Positions 6,640-14,339 of a stretch of 33,011 nt of DNA are shown piece after piece. The notes under the pieces were generated by a model that did not search any database, was not told the origin of the DNA, and saw only the letters and a program-made list of their open reading frames with translations. This DNA is from an uncultured Lachnospiraceae bacterium (GTDB lineage Bacteria; Bacillota; Clostridia; Lachnospirales; Lachnospiraceae): NCBI GenBank assembly GCA_946629665.1, contig CAMOYC010000008.1, positions 1 through 33,011 of the forward strand. The letters are read 5' to 3'. The translations under genes and the position numbers were made by a program. Within the stretch, counting starts at the first letter, position 1; each line of letters opens with the position of its first letter.

Positions 6640-7323
6640 TTATTTTACAATACGGCGGATGCTGGCAATGGAACGATAGCGGGCATTATTCCTGATGCAG
6701 ATATCGTTCTGCGGATTGCTGGCATGGATGATCTTGTTGTTGCCCATGTAGATGGCAACATGGCCGTAGTAGCAGATCAGGTCGCCGGGTTTCGCTTTGC
6801 TTAAGCTGGAAACGCGGGTTCCTGCATGCCTCTGGGAACTGGAAGTACGGGGGATCCTCTTTCCGAAATGCTGGAAGATCCGCATGGTGTAACCGGAACA
6901 GTCGGTGCCGTGGGTCAGGCTGGTACCGCCGTATACATAGGGGTTACCCAGAAACTTCTTCGCGTACTCAACAACCTGTTCTCCCTTGGAGAGAACCTCA
7001 GCTGCTGTGCCGTTTTCCACATCGATAAACCTTCCGATCGCATAACCGGTAACCTTGCCGGACTTTACTCTCACCCACTTCTTGTTTACGGTAAGAACTT
7101 TTAAGCGGTCGCCTTTGAACAGGATCTTCAAAGGTTTTACTGACCGGCTCTTGCAGGGGCGGATCGCCATCTTGCTTACATTCACGGTTCCACGGTAAAC
7201 CACCTTAGACTTTGTGGCAGCCTGAACAGCCGTCCCCTTCGGTGCGGGCATGGTAGCAACGATTCCCAGCCCAAAGACTGCGAGAGCCAGGCCGAGACCA
7301 ATCCTTTTTATTCGATTCGACAT
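6640..7323 (-). CDS. Secreted SH3b-NlpC/P60 peptidoglycan hydrolase
   Basis: A cell-wall endopeptidase predicted to cut D-glutamyl bonds in peptidoglycan stem peptides outside the cell. Residues 1-35 are a Sec signal peptide (basic start, hydrophobic 9-26, AVQA cleavage region). Residues about 42-103 resemble a bacterial SH3 domain. Residues about 115-227 are NlpC/P60 with catalytic Cys142 (GTDCSG), His188 (YGHVAIY) and third residue His200. GGAGG lies upstream of the ATG at the right spacing. It is a close paralogue of the C-terminal domain encoded at 18110-18444: Cys-His-His spacing is identical (46 and 12 residues). It is transcribed alone, opposite to its left neighbour. Confidence 0.94.
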   Translation of the reverse strand: MSNRIKRIGLGLALAVFGLGIVATMPAPKGTAVQAATKSKVVYRGTVNVSKMAIRPCKSRSVKPLKILFKGDRLKVLTVNKKWVRVKSGKVTGYAIGRFIDVENGTAAEVLSKGEQVVEYAKKFLGNPYVYGGTSLTHGTDCSGYTMRIFQHFGKRIPRTSSSQRHAGTRVSSLSKAKPGDLICYYGHVAIYMGNNKIIHASNPQNDICIRNNARYRSIASIRRIVK

Positions 7324-7364
7324 AATTTCTTTTCCTCCAATTTTAAGCAGTTTTCGTTATTGTC

Positions 7365-7394
7365 ATTATAAACTCGAAATGTGTCCGAAATGTG
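7365..7394 (-). promoter_or_regulatory. Promoter with 11-bp direct repeats before the NlpC/P60 gene
   Basis: On the minus strand, TATAAT lies at 7370-7365, about 42 bases before the start codon. There is no good -35 box. Instead CGAAATGTG occurs twice on the plus strand (7375-7383 and 7386-7394), exactly 11 bases apart, covering the spacer and the expected -35 position. Direct repeats with one-helical-turn spacing over a poor -35 are typical of OmpR-family activator sites. The regulator is not identified. Confidence 0.55.
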
Positions 7395-7523
7395 ACTTTT
7401 TTAAATTTTATTAATAAAACTGTAATATTGGAATGTCAATTATTAAAAAAATCCTAAGAAAAATCGAATAAAAATGTGCAGGTTGCATAATAAATTTGTA
7501 CTTTTTGTCACAATTCAAGAAAT

Positions 7524-7550
7524 AAAAAACGTAATTTATTCAAATAACGT
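7524..7550 (-). terminator. AT-rich terminator after the McrB-like gene
   Basis: Read on the minus strand, ACGT-T-ATTT, a GAAT loop, then AAAT-T-ACGT and six T. The stem has eight pairs around a T-T mismatch and is AT-rich, so its strength is uncertain, but it lies directly behind the stop codon at 7553. Confidence 0.45.
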
Positions 7551-7552
7551 AC

Positions 7553-10330
7553 TTATTCATAAACCGTTATATAACTTCTTGGATTTAAGAAAGCATCTTC
7601 ATTCAGCTGGTAGATGATCCTTTCCCGGTCAAAGTCATCCGGGATATCTCCCCGGAACAGGTTATCCCTGAAGGGGGTAGCCCGGTAGAAGATGGTATCC
7701 GGTCTGGTTTTGCCATTGTCTCCGAGTACATAGCGGATCCGCTCCACGTCGTTGTCAAACCAGCGCTCCAGGATCGGTATGATCTGCTCCCGGAACATCC
7801 GGGCCAGCGACCGGAAAGCGTCTCTTTCCGGCGAGGAGAGATAGAAGCCTTCTCCCAGCTGATAGTCCGGGCCAAGAAAATAGGAGATCCTCATGTTGAT
7901 GGTGGTCATCAACCGTTCCAGGGAGATGCCTTCCACCCGCATGGAGTGGAGCACTCTCGGGTCGGGGTTTACCGGCCGGATGTAGAAATCATGGTTGATC
8001 GCTCCCAGAATGGTGTCCTCGCTGACCTGCGCATCGCAGGTGGCCACGATGTAGAGGTTGGCCGGAAGGCGAAAGGGCTCATGGGAGTACTTCAGAGTGA
8101 TTACGGTCTCGCTGCTCGCACCCTCCCGGCGGTTTTCCCGCAAAAGCACGGTGGTATCCCCGAACAGGTGCATCCAGCTGACATCCACGTCCTCCATCAG
8201 GACGACATAGCGGCCGGCACCACAGTGGTTTGCGAATTCCTTGAAAATCCCGTTCTGGCCCCTGGCATCTTCGATAAAGCTCTCATAGCCTTTTCCGTCG
8301 ATGTCCGGGTAGGACAGGTGCATGATCCGGTTTTCTTCCACATATTCCTTAAAGTGTTCCAGGATATCAGGCACGGCTTCGATGCTCAGGGTGCCCCGGT
8401 CCTTTCCTTCAATGATACCGACTGCTGTCATCAGGGCTTCATGGAATTTGGCGGTTTTCATGGGGCCTTTGATCAGCAGGTTTTTGGGATAGAGCCTGGA
8501 GCTCTGGTCGCTCCTGTCCGCATGGCTGGAGGCGGGGAGAGAAACCATTTTCTTAACCGGAATATCGTCCTCATCTTCCGGGATTTCCCGTTTGCGGGAG
8601 ACGAAGCTGACATCTTCCGGATCTTCCCCGCCGGCCTGGCCGACGGTGGCGGTTCCGGCTGAAGCTTCCGAACCTTCTGATCCCTGAGACCCGGCATCGG
8701 TCCCATAGCTTTGCAGGGCCTTGGTAATATAGTCGGTGGAGGGGTTGGAGGCCCCTTCCTTGTAGACAATGTTCAGGTCCTTTGCCTCTGCTCCCTGCCG
8801 GTAGACCAGCTTGGAACCCAGGGCTTCCGCAAGCGGATCCACGGGATCTGTTCCATCCGGAGCGGGATAATAGTTCTGGCAAAGGTCCGTGTACCAGGAG
8901 GCAAAGATCTCCAGGGAGACTGCCAGCAGGCCCACGATGTCTTCTTCCTTCATGGTCTTGTAATCATCATATTTGTAGACTGCGGAAGCCTTGATCTTCT
9001 GGTCTGTGGAGACCAGGTCAAGGGAGTCTGCGGGGAGGTTCTCCACCACGAAGGGAGCGGCGGTCATCAGGGAGAGTTTATCGCACTTATCCCGGATGTC
9101 TGCCATGACCTCCTCGTTATCGATCACGGGCAGGTTGAGGGAGGTCTCCAGGTGGAGGGCGTCCCCTTCCGCCAGGGTACAGATGCCCACGGAGGCACCG
9201 ATTCCCTCAAAGCGGTCTATGATCAGCTGGTCACAGAGTACCGGAGCGATCGTCTCGGTTTCCTCGATGAACCAGCCTGCTTTTCTTGCGTAGATAAAGT
9301 TGGGATATTCCTGGATCAGGGCTTCGGCGATCAGATGGAAGGTTTCGGCGCCATCCGCGCCGTTTGCCCGCAGTTCTGCCGCCTTGTCGGATGTGTCCTG
9401 ACTGCTCAGGATCTTGCCGCCCTGCCGGGTCAGGAAAGCTGCGAGACGGACAAAACCGTTGGCTCCTTCCAGTTCCACGTAGGACTCGTCCACCAGGTGG
9501 GCGTACTCATGCTCCAGGAAGTCCTGAAGGGAGGCGATGGTCATATAGCCGAAGATGCTGTAGATGTAGGCATTGTAGTCCATCTCTTCCGGCTCGGGCC
9601 GCTCCCTGTCCCCGTCAAATTCGCCGGGGAAGGATACCCGGTAATACTTGTAGATGTCCCTGAGATAATTGAAACGATGGCCCCGTTCATCTGCGTTGCA
9701 GTAGAGGCTGATCGTGTTGGCGTTGACATCCTGCCCGAAGATCTTCTGGGCCCTGGTCTGCAGTTCGTACTGCATCAGCAGGATATCGTCGGTGTTGATG
9801 CCCGGATAACGGTAATACTTCTCGTAGAGCAGGATGGAAGCGGCGATCCAGACTGCGTGTTCCTGGGAATAGCGGATCTGCATGCTGCGCTCCACGTCAC
9901 CGGCGAAGGCATAGTAGCTTTCCTCCAGTTCCGGGAAGACCTGGCCAATCCCCTCGGAGAGTTCCGGATGCAGTTTCAGTTCCAGGATACCTTCCTCCAG
10001 GTTCTTCCCCCAGCAGAAGAGGTACCACCAGTATTCCTGCCCGGAAAAGTCCGTGTCCGGCTTGAAGTCGTTGGCTTCACCCAGCAGCTGCCCCATGGCG
10101 TTCATACGGTCGATGACTTCTTCCTCCGTCAGGTTGTTGCTGAAACCCAGCTGCAGCACATTGGCCGCGTGGTTGAAGGAGGAGTAGATCTCCTTCAGGA
10201 GATTCAGGTCCGTCTCGCCGATCTGGCCGGATTTCAGGATATTCGCCCACTGCTCTGCGGTGTAGCGGCTCTTGGACTGATAATCCGCCTCGTATTCAAA
10301 ATCCCTTTGTTTTTGTTTATTTGTAATCAT
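7553..10330 (-). CDS. Large protein with C-terminal degenerate McrB-like AAA+ domain
   Basis: A 925-residue protein of unknown role. Residues about 615-895 match the McrB GTPase/AAA+ layout: NLLIKGP, then a YxSFIED block (682-687), GIFKEF (694-699), a Walker B position YVVLMEDVD (708-716), the sheet-plus-LPANLYIVAT stretch (755-764), and the McrB tail with INxRISYFLG (811-820) and IIPILERWFDNDVERIRYVLGD-like sequence. Key residues are altered. Walker A is GPMKTAKF (622-629) instead of GPPGTGKT; the McrB MNxxD signature reads CDAQV (765-769); and the arginine-finger segment is NHDF. Residues 1-530 are helical-looking without a family I recognise, and contain HEYAH (274-278), a possible HExxH zinc motif. 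A Gly/Ser/Ala linker spans 541-570. No McrC or other restriction gene is nearby. It follows the CNNM/CorC gene by 23 bases, with AAGGA before the ATG. Confidence 0.8.
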   Translation of the reverse strand: MITNKQKQRDFEYEADYQSKSRYTAEQWANILKSGQIGETDLNLLKEIYSSFNHAANVLQLGFSNNLTEEEVIDRMNAMGQLLGEANDFKPDTDFSGQEYWWYLFCWGKNLEEGILELKLHPELSEGIGQVFPELEESYYAFAGDVERSMQIRYSQEHAVWIAASILLYEKYYRYPGINTDDILLMQYELQTRAQKIFGQDVNANTISLYCNADERGHRFNYLRDIYKYYRVSFPGEFDGDRERPEPEEMDYNAYIYSIFGYMTIASLQDFLEHEYAHLVDESYVELEGANGFVRLAAFLTRQGGKILSSQDTSDKAAELRANGADGAETFHLIAEALIQEYPNFIYARKAGWFIEETETIAPVLCDQLIIDRFEGIGASVGICTLAEGDALHLETSLNLPVIDNEEVMADIRDKCDKLSLMTAAPFVVENLPADSLDLVSTDQKIKASAVYKYDDYKTMKEEDIVGLLAVSLEIFASWYTDLCQNYYPAPDGTDPVDPLAEALGSKLVYRQGAEAKDLNIVYKEGASNPSTDYITKALQSYGTDAGSQGSEGSEASAGTATVGQAGGEDPEDVSFVSRKREIPEDEDDIPVKKMVSLPASSHADRSDQSSRLYPKNLLIKGPMKTAKFHEALMTAVGIIEGKDRGTLSIEAVPDILEHFKEYVEENRIMHLSYPDIDGKGYESFIEDARGQNGIFKEFANHCGAGRYVVLMEDVDVSWMHLFGDTTVLLRENRREGASSETVITLKYSHEPFRLPANLYIVATCDAQVSEDTILGAINHDFYIRPVNPDPRVLHSMRVEGISLERLMTTINMRISYFLGPDYQLGEGFYLSSPERDAFRSLARMFREQIIPILERWFDNDVERIRYVLGDNGKTRPDTIFYRATPFRDNLFRGDIPDDFDRERIIYQLNEDAFLNPRSYITVYE

Positions 10331-10353
10331 ATGCTTAATCCTTTACAAAACGA

Positions 10354-11667
10354 TCATTTATTGATTTTCAGGTAGATCAGCTCGATCCGGTTGGCATCCA
10401 TTTTCTTCACGGAGTAGAGATAATCACCTTCCATGACGGTCTCCCCTTCCTCCGGAAAATGGTCCAGCAGCTCGATCATGTGGCCGCCGATGGAATCATA
10501 GTCTTCGGATTCGATCTCCGTACCCAGGAAATCATTGATATCATCCAGTTTCGTGGATCCGTCGATCTCGAATTCATTTTCTCCCAGAGGGCGGATGGGC
10601 TGTTCTTCTTCGTCAAACTCATCCTTGATGTCTCCCACGATCTCCTCCAGAAGGTCTTCCAGGGTCACCAGGCCGGCGGTAGACCCGTATTCGTCCAGGA
10701 CGATGGCGAAGGTGATGGAGTTGGCCCGCATCTCATCCATGAGGGTGGATGTCTTCTGGAATTCGTAGGTGAAAAATGGCTTCCTTAGGATGCTCCGCAG
10801 GTCAAAGTCCTGCAGGAAGTCCCTGCCGTGGTCCCCGCCGATGGACCTGCCCATATGGCTTTCCCGGTAGAAGAACAGGTCCTTCAGATTCAGGATGCCG
10901 ATCACCTTATCCTTGGATTCCTCGTATACCGGAAGCCGGGAGTACTGATGCTCCATGAAGAGTTCCACCAGCTCATCGTAGCTCATGTCTACGGAAGCGA
11001 ATTCCATATCGATCCGGGGGATCATAATGTCCTTGGCCACGGAATCCCCGAAGTCCACCACATTGTGGATCATGTCCTTTTCTTCCGGCTCGATAACGCC
11101 TTCTTCCTGGCTGACATTGACCATGGTCCTAAGTTCCATCTCCGTCATGGCGGTGGTGGGGTTCATGTCGATCCCCAGGAGCCGGCAGAAGAAAGAACTG
11201 AAGGTATTCACGATGTAGATGACCGGTGTAAGGATGATCGTCAGATAATAAATGATATTGGTGTAGAGAAGTGCCATTTTTTCATTCTGTACCGTCGCCG
11301 CAGTCTTGGGGGTGATCTCCCCGAAGACAAGGACCAGCAGGGTCAGCAGGCCGGTAGCCACCCCGATAAAGGTGCTGGAATTCTTCCCGGCTCCAAACCC
11401 GGCAGCCAGGTGGATGGCCAAAGTCGTGGTCAGAGAGGAGGCACTCAGATTCACAATGTTGTTGCCGATCAGGATGGCGGAGAGCATCTTGCCGGGTTTC
11501 TCCCGCATGGCCAGCAGCCGTGATGCTCTGGCATTCCCCTGGTCCGCCAGCCCCCGCAGCCGGACCTTGCTGACTGTGGTCAGGGCTGTCTCCGCGGAAG
11601 AAAAAAAGGCGGAAAGCAGCAACAAAATGATCAGAATAATGATTTGTCGTATAGAACTTGCGTCCAA
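10354..11667 (-). CDS. CNNM/CorC (HlyC/CorC) family membrane protein with CBS pair
   Basis: Members act in Mg2+ (or Co2+) transport or its control at the cytoplasmic membrane. Residues about 5-180 are the DUF21/CNNM membrane domain with several hydrophobic helices, the SAxFSSAETALT motif near the N-terminus and GEITPK near 115. Residues about 205-335 are the CBS pair, and about 345-430 is the CorC_HlyC domain. The length of 437 residues is standard. The start is TTG at 11667: AAGGAG (plus-strand CTCCTT, 11677-11682) is nine bases upstream and no ATG is in a suitable place. A consensus promoter precedes it, and the McrB-like gene follows after 23 bases, so the two share a transcript. Confidence 0.92.
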   Translation of the reverse strand: MDASSIRQIIILIILLLLSAFFSSAETALTTVSKVRLRGLADQGNARASRLLAMREKPGKMLSAILIGNNIVNLSASSLTTTLAIHLAAGFGAGKNSSTFIGVATGLLTLLVLVFGEITPKTAATVQNEKMALLYTNIIYYLTIILTPVIYIVNTFSSFFCRLLGIDMNPTTAMTEMELRTMVNVSQEEGVIEPEEKDMIHNVVDFGDSVAKDIMIPRIDMEFASVDMSYDELVELFMEHQYSRLPVYEESKDKVIGILNLKDLFFYRESHMGRSIGGDHGRDFLQDFDLRSILRKPFFTYEFQKTSTLMDEMRANSITFAIVLDEYGSTAGLVTLEDLLEEIVGDIKDEFDEEEQPIRPLGENEFEIDGSTKLDDINDFLGTEIESEDYDSIGGHMIELLDHFPEEGETVMEGDYLYSVKKMDANRIELIYLKINK

Positions 11668-11709
11668 TGTAGTAATCTCCTTATAAATAAGCGTTTCATC
11701 AACGATATA

Positions 11710-11738
11710 ATTATATTTTATCTATAATGGCTTGTCAA
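11710..11738 (-). promoter_or_regulatory. Consensus sigma-A promoter for the corC-mcrB-like operon
   Basis: On the minus strand, a perfect TTGACA (11738-11733), a 17-base spacer and a perfect TATAAT (11715-11710). Both boxes match consensus exactly, so expression should be strong unless repressed. It diverges from the promoter of the HAD-oxidoreductase operon, whose -35 begins only about 20 bases away. Confidence 0.85.
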
Positions 11739-11758
11739 TTACAGCTGAATCCGCAAGG

Positions 11759-11787
11759 TTGAGTTTTCCGGGGATATCTTTTATAAT
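11759..11787 (+). promoter_or_regulatory. Sigma-A promoter for the HAD-sigma-like-dnaG operon
   Basis: TTGAGT (11759-11764), 17-base spacer, TATAAT (11782-11787), 22 bases before the ATG at 11810. No other promoter is obvious before rnpB, so it may drive the whole 6.6 kb run including dnaG. Confidence 0.75.
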
Positions 11788-11809
11788 GAATTCCAAAGGA
11801 GAATTAAAG

Positions 11810-13537
11810 ATGAAACAATATCTGTTATTTGATCTGGACGGCACTTTGATCGACTCTATGGAAGGGATCACAAAGGCTGCCGCTTATGCCCTGAGCAAAT
11901 TTGACATACATGTGGAAAATCGGAATACACTGCGCCCCTTTATCGGGCCGCCCCTGGCGGAATCCTTTATGAAATATTACGGATTTGACGAAGATCAGGC
12001 CCGGGAGGCGATCAGCTATTACCGGGAATATTACCGGCCGACGGGGATTTATGAGAACGAGCTTTACCCCAGGATGGACCGGCTGATCCGGGACCTGGAC
12101 CATTCAGGTTTCACTCTGATCCTGGCGACCAACAAACCCACGGTTTTTGCGCAGGAGATCCTGAAACAGCATGATCTCCTGGATCATTTCGCCCTGGTGA
12201 GCGGCAGCGGCCTTGACGGCAGCCGCAGCCGGAAAGAAGACGTGATCCGCTACGCGATGGAGACCCTGGATTTTGCGCCGGAAGAAGCTCTCATGATTGG
12301 AGATAAAGAAAATGATGTGGAAGGCGCCAAGGCAGTCGGGATGGAATGTGCCGGCGTCCTCTACGGGTTCGGTTCGGCGGCGGAACTTACCGCTGCGGGA
12401 GCTGACTATATAGTATCCACGGTGGAGGAACTTTCTCGACTACTCTGGAGGATGGAAGAGATGAAGGGGGAGAAGAAGAAAATGATACGATTCGGCATGA
12501 TCGGAACCAGCAAGATCGCCCAGCGCTTTTACGAAGCCAACCGTTACAGCGGGAACTTCGAGCTGGCCGCCATCTACTCAAGGTCCATGGACCGGGCGAA
12601 GGAATTCGGCGCCCGCAATGGTCCCGGACTGGAGTACTATGATGACCTGGATGAGTTTGCGGCAAGCGATTCCTTTGAAGCAGTCTACATCGCAAGCCCC
12701 AACAGCTGCCATCACGACCAGACGGTCAGGATGCTGCAGGCCGGCAAGCATGTACTCTGTGAGAAACCCCTGGCATCCAACCTGCGGGAAGCAGAGGAGA
12801 TGTTCCGGATCGCTGAGGAGAAGGGCCTGATCCTGATGGAGGGCATGTGCTCCGTCTACACACCGGGATTTCTGGATATGAAAAAGAGGGTGAAAAGCCT
12901 GGGCAGGATCCGCCGGGCTACCCTGCAGTTCTGCCAGTATTCCTCCCGCTATGACAACTTCAAACGGGGCATCATCGAGAATGCTTTTAATCCGGAACTG
13001 TCCAACGGGGCATTGATGGATATCGGTGTCTACCCGATCGCCTGCATGATCCGCCTGTTCGGCCCCCCTGACCGTATCAAGGCCAGCGGCCTTTTCCTGG
13101 ATAACGGGGTGGACGGGGAAGGCAGCATCCTTTTTGAGTACCCTGACATGATCGGAGAGGCTCTCTATTCCAAGATCACCAACCAGGCGGTGGACAGCCA
13201 GATTCTGGGCGAAGAGGCCACCATGCTGATCCGCCAGATCTCCACCATCAAGGACCTGCGGATCTTCCGGGGAACGGTGAACCAGACCGTACATTACGAC
13301 CAGGCAGATAATATATTAAAATACGAAACAGACCATTTTATTCGGGCAATCCGCACCGGCAAAGGCTGGAAGAAGGCCAGGAAGCTTTCCCTTGAGACCA
13401 TGAAAGTCCTCGATGAAGCCCGGGCCCAGATCGGTATTGTCTTCCCTGCGGACAGGCAGGCGGAGGATGCGGAAGAGAAAGAGGCTGAAAAAGAACAGAT
13501 AGAAGCACAGACAGAAGCCCGGACAGAAGAACAGTAG
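11810..13537 (+). CDS. Fusion: HAD phosphatase (Gph-like) + Gfo/Idh/MocA oxidoreductase
   Basis: Two enzymes in one reading frame. Residues 1-220 are a phosphoglycolate-phosphatase-like HAD protein: FDLDGT with Asp8 and Asp10, an ATNKP motif II region, and GDKENDVEGAK. Residues about 225-545 are an NAD(P)-dependent Gfo/Idh/MocA oxidoreductase: nucleotide-binding GMIGTSKIA, CEKPLA with Glu318-Lys319-Pro320, and the GALMDIGVYPI block. The last about 30 residues are Glu/Ala/Gln-rich and look disordered. ATG 11810 is chosen because AAAGGAG (11795-11801) is eight bases upstream; the frame stays open further upstream but runs through the promoter. An internal ATG at 12482, at the domain border, has its own ribosome-like site. 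Substrates are not predictable. Confidence 0.88.
   Translation: MKQYLLFDLDGTLIDSMEGITKAAAYALSKFDIHVENRNTLRPFIGPPLAESFMKYYGFDEDQAREAISYYREYYRPTGIYENELYPRMDRLIRDLDHSGFTLILATNKPTVFAQEILKQHDLLDHFALVSGSGLDGSRSRKEDVIRYAMETLDFAPEEALMIGDKENDVEGAKAVGMECAGVLYGFGSAAELTAAGADYIVSTVEELSRLLWRMEEMKGEKKKMIRFGMIGTSKIAQRFYEANRYSGNFELAAIYSRSMDRAKEFGARNGPGLEYYDDLDEFAASDSFEAVYIASPNSCHHDQTVRMLQAGKHVLCEKPLASNLREAEEMFRIAEEKGLILMEGMCSVYTPGFLDMKKRVKSLGRIRRATLQFCQYSSRYDNFKRGIIENAFNPELSNGALMDIGVYPIACMIRLFGPPDRIKASGLFLDNGVDGEGSILFEYPDMIGEALYSKITNQAVDSQILGEEATMLIRQISTIKDLRIFRGTVNQTVHYDQADNILKYETDHFIRAIRTGKGWKKARKLSLETMKVLDEARAQIGIVFPADRQAEDAEEKEAEKEQIEAQTEARTEEQ
12466..12484 (+). promoter_or_regulatory. Internal ribosome site and start at the fusion junction
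   Basis: GGGGGAG (12466-12472) lies nine bases before an in-frame ATG (12482-12484), exactly where the oxidoreductase domain begins (MIRFGMIGT). A separate 351-residue oxidoreductase could be made from it in addition to the full fusion. Confidence 0.5.
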
Positions 13538-13554
13538 AAAGAAGGAGGAGCGCT

Positions 13555-14325
13555 ATGGCCGCCCAGGAAGAATTCCTGAAGATGATACATGACCTGGAGG
13601 AGACTGCCGCCGCAAACGGCAATCAGCTGACCAGAGAGGAGATAGACGGGGCCTTCGAAGGAGACCGGCTGACAGAAGAAAACCTGGATTTTATCTACAA
13701 GTATTTTGTATCGAAAAAGATTAAGATCATCGGAGCGGAAGAGATCAATGTCCGCCCGGAAGATGAGATACCGGACCGGGAACTTTCTGAGGATGCTCCG
13801 GAAGAAAGCCGGGAGGCGGTAAGCATCTACCTGGAGGAAATGACCGGACTCTCCCCGGTCACCCGGGAGGAGGAAGAGGAACTGGCTGCCCTCATGCTGG
13901 AGGGAGACGAGGCCGCCAGAGACAGACTGATCGAGGCGATGCTTCCGGGAGCTGCTGCCATTGCCAGAGAGTTTGAAGGCCGGGGAATGCACTTCGGGGA
14001 CCTGATCCAGGAAGGGAATATCGGGATCATCCTTGCCGCGGCTGATTACGATCCGGCCCGGGACGGACAGTTTTCGTCCTACGTGGGGACCCAGGTCCGG
14101 CAGCGGATCCGGGAAGCCCTGGCAGAATACAATGATACCTCCCGCTCGGCGGAAAAGCTGGCAAGGGGGATCAACCGACTGAACGCAATCTCCGGTACTT
14201 TTGCCAAAGAAAATGGCAGGGAAGCCACCCTGCAGGAACTGTCCTCCCTCATGGGAATGTCCGAGGATGAGGTCAGGACCCTGATGAAAGAATCCCTGAA
14301 TGCGATCAATTATAATCCGGAATAA
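13555..14325 (+). CDS. Sigma-70-like protein lacking regions 3.2 and 4
   Basis: A 256-residue relative of the RpoD encoded at 26855-27958. Residues about 1-60 resemble RpoD region 1.1 in layout. VSIYLEEMTGLSPVT (89-103) is region 1.2. GDEAARDRLIEAML to the DLIQEGNIGI block (117-158) is region 2.1-2.2, the core-polymerase-binding part. In region 2.3 RpoD has [13 protein letters not shown]; here it is FSSYVGTQVRQRI (173-185), so both melting tryptophans are gone. Residues about 195-250 align with region 3.1, and the protein stops there, missing 3.2 and the -35-binding region 4. It could bind core polymerase without normal promoter use. A good ribosome site (AAGGAGG) precedes ATG; dnaG follows after 14 bases. 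Confidence 0.82.
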   Translation: MAAQEEFLKMIHDLEETAAANGNQLTREEIDGAFEGDRLTEENLDFIYKYFVSKKIKIIGAEEINVRPEDEIPDRELSEDAPEESREAVSIYLEEMTGLSPVTREEEEELAALMLEGDEAARDRLIEAMLPGAAAIAREFEGRGMHFGDLIQEGNIGIILAAADYDPARDGQFSSYVGTQVRQRIREALAEYNDTSRSAEKLARGINRLNAISGTFAKENGREATLQELSSLMGMSEDEVRTLMKESLNAINYNPE

Positions 14326-14339
14326 CAGGAAGTGATCAT

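Noticed and set aside
8711..10375. 554-codon open frame opposite the McrB-like gene
   Set aside because: Antisense shadow: no ribosome site or recognisable domain, and the minus-strand gene has McrB motifs, a ribosome site and operon context.
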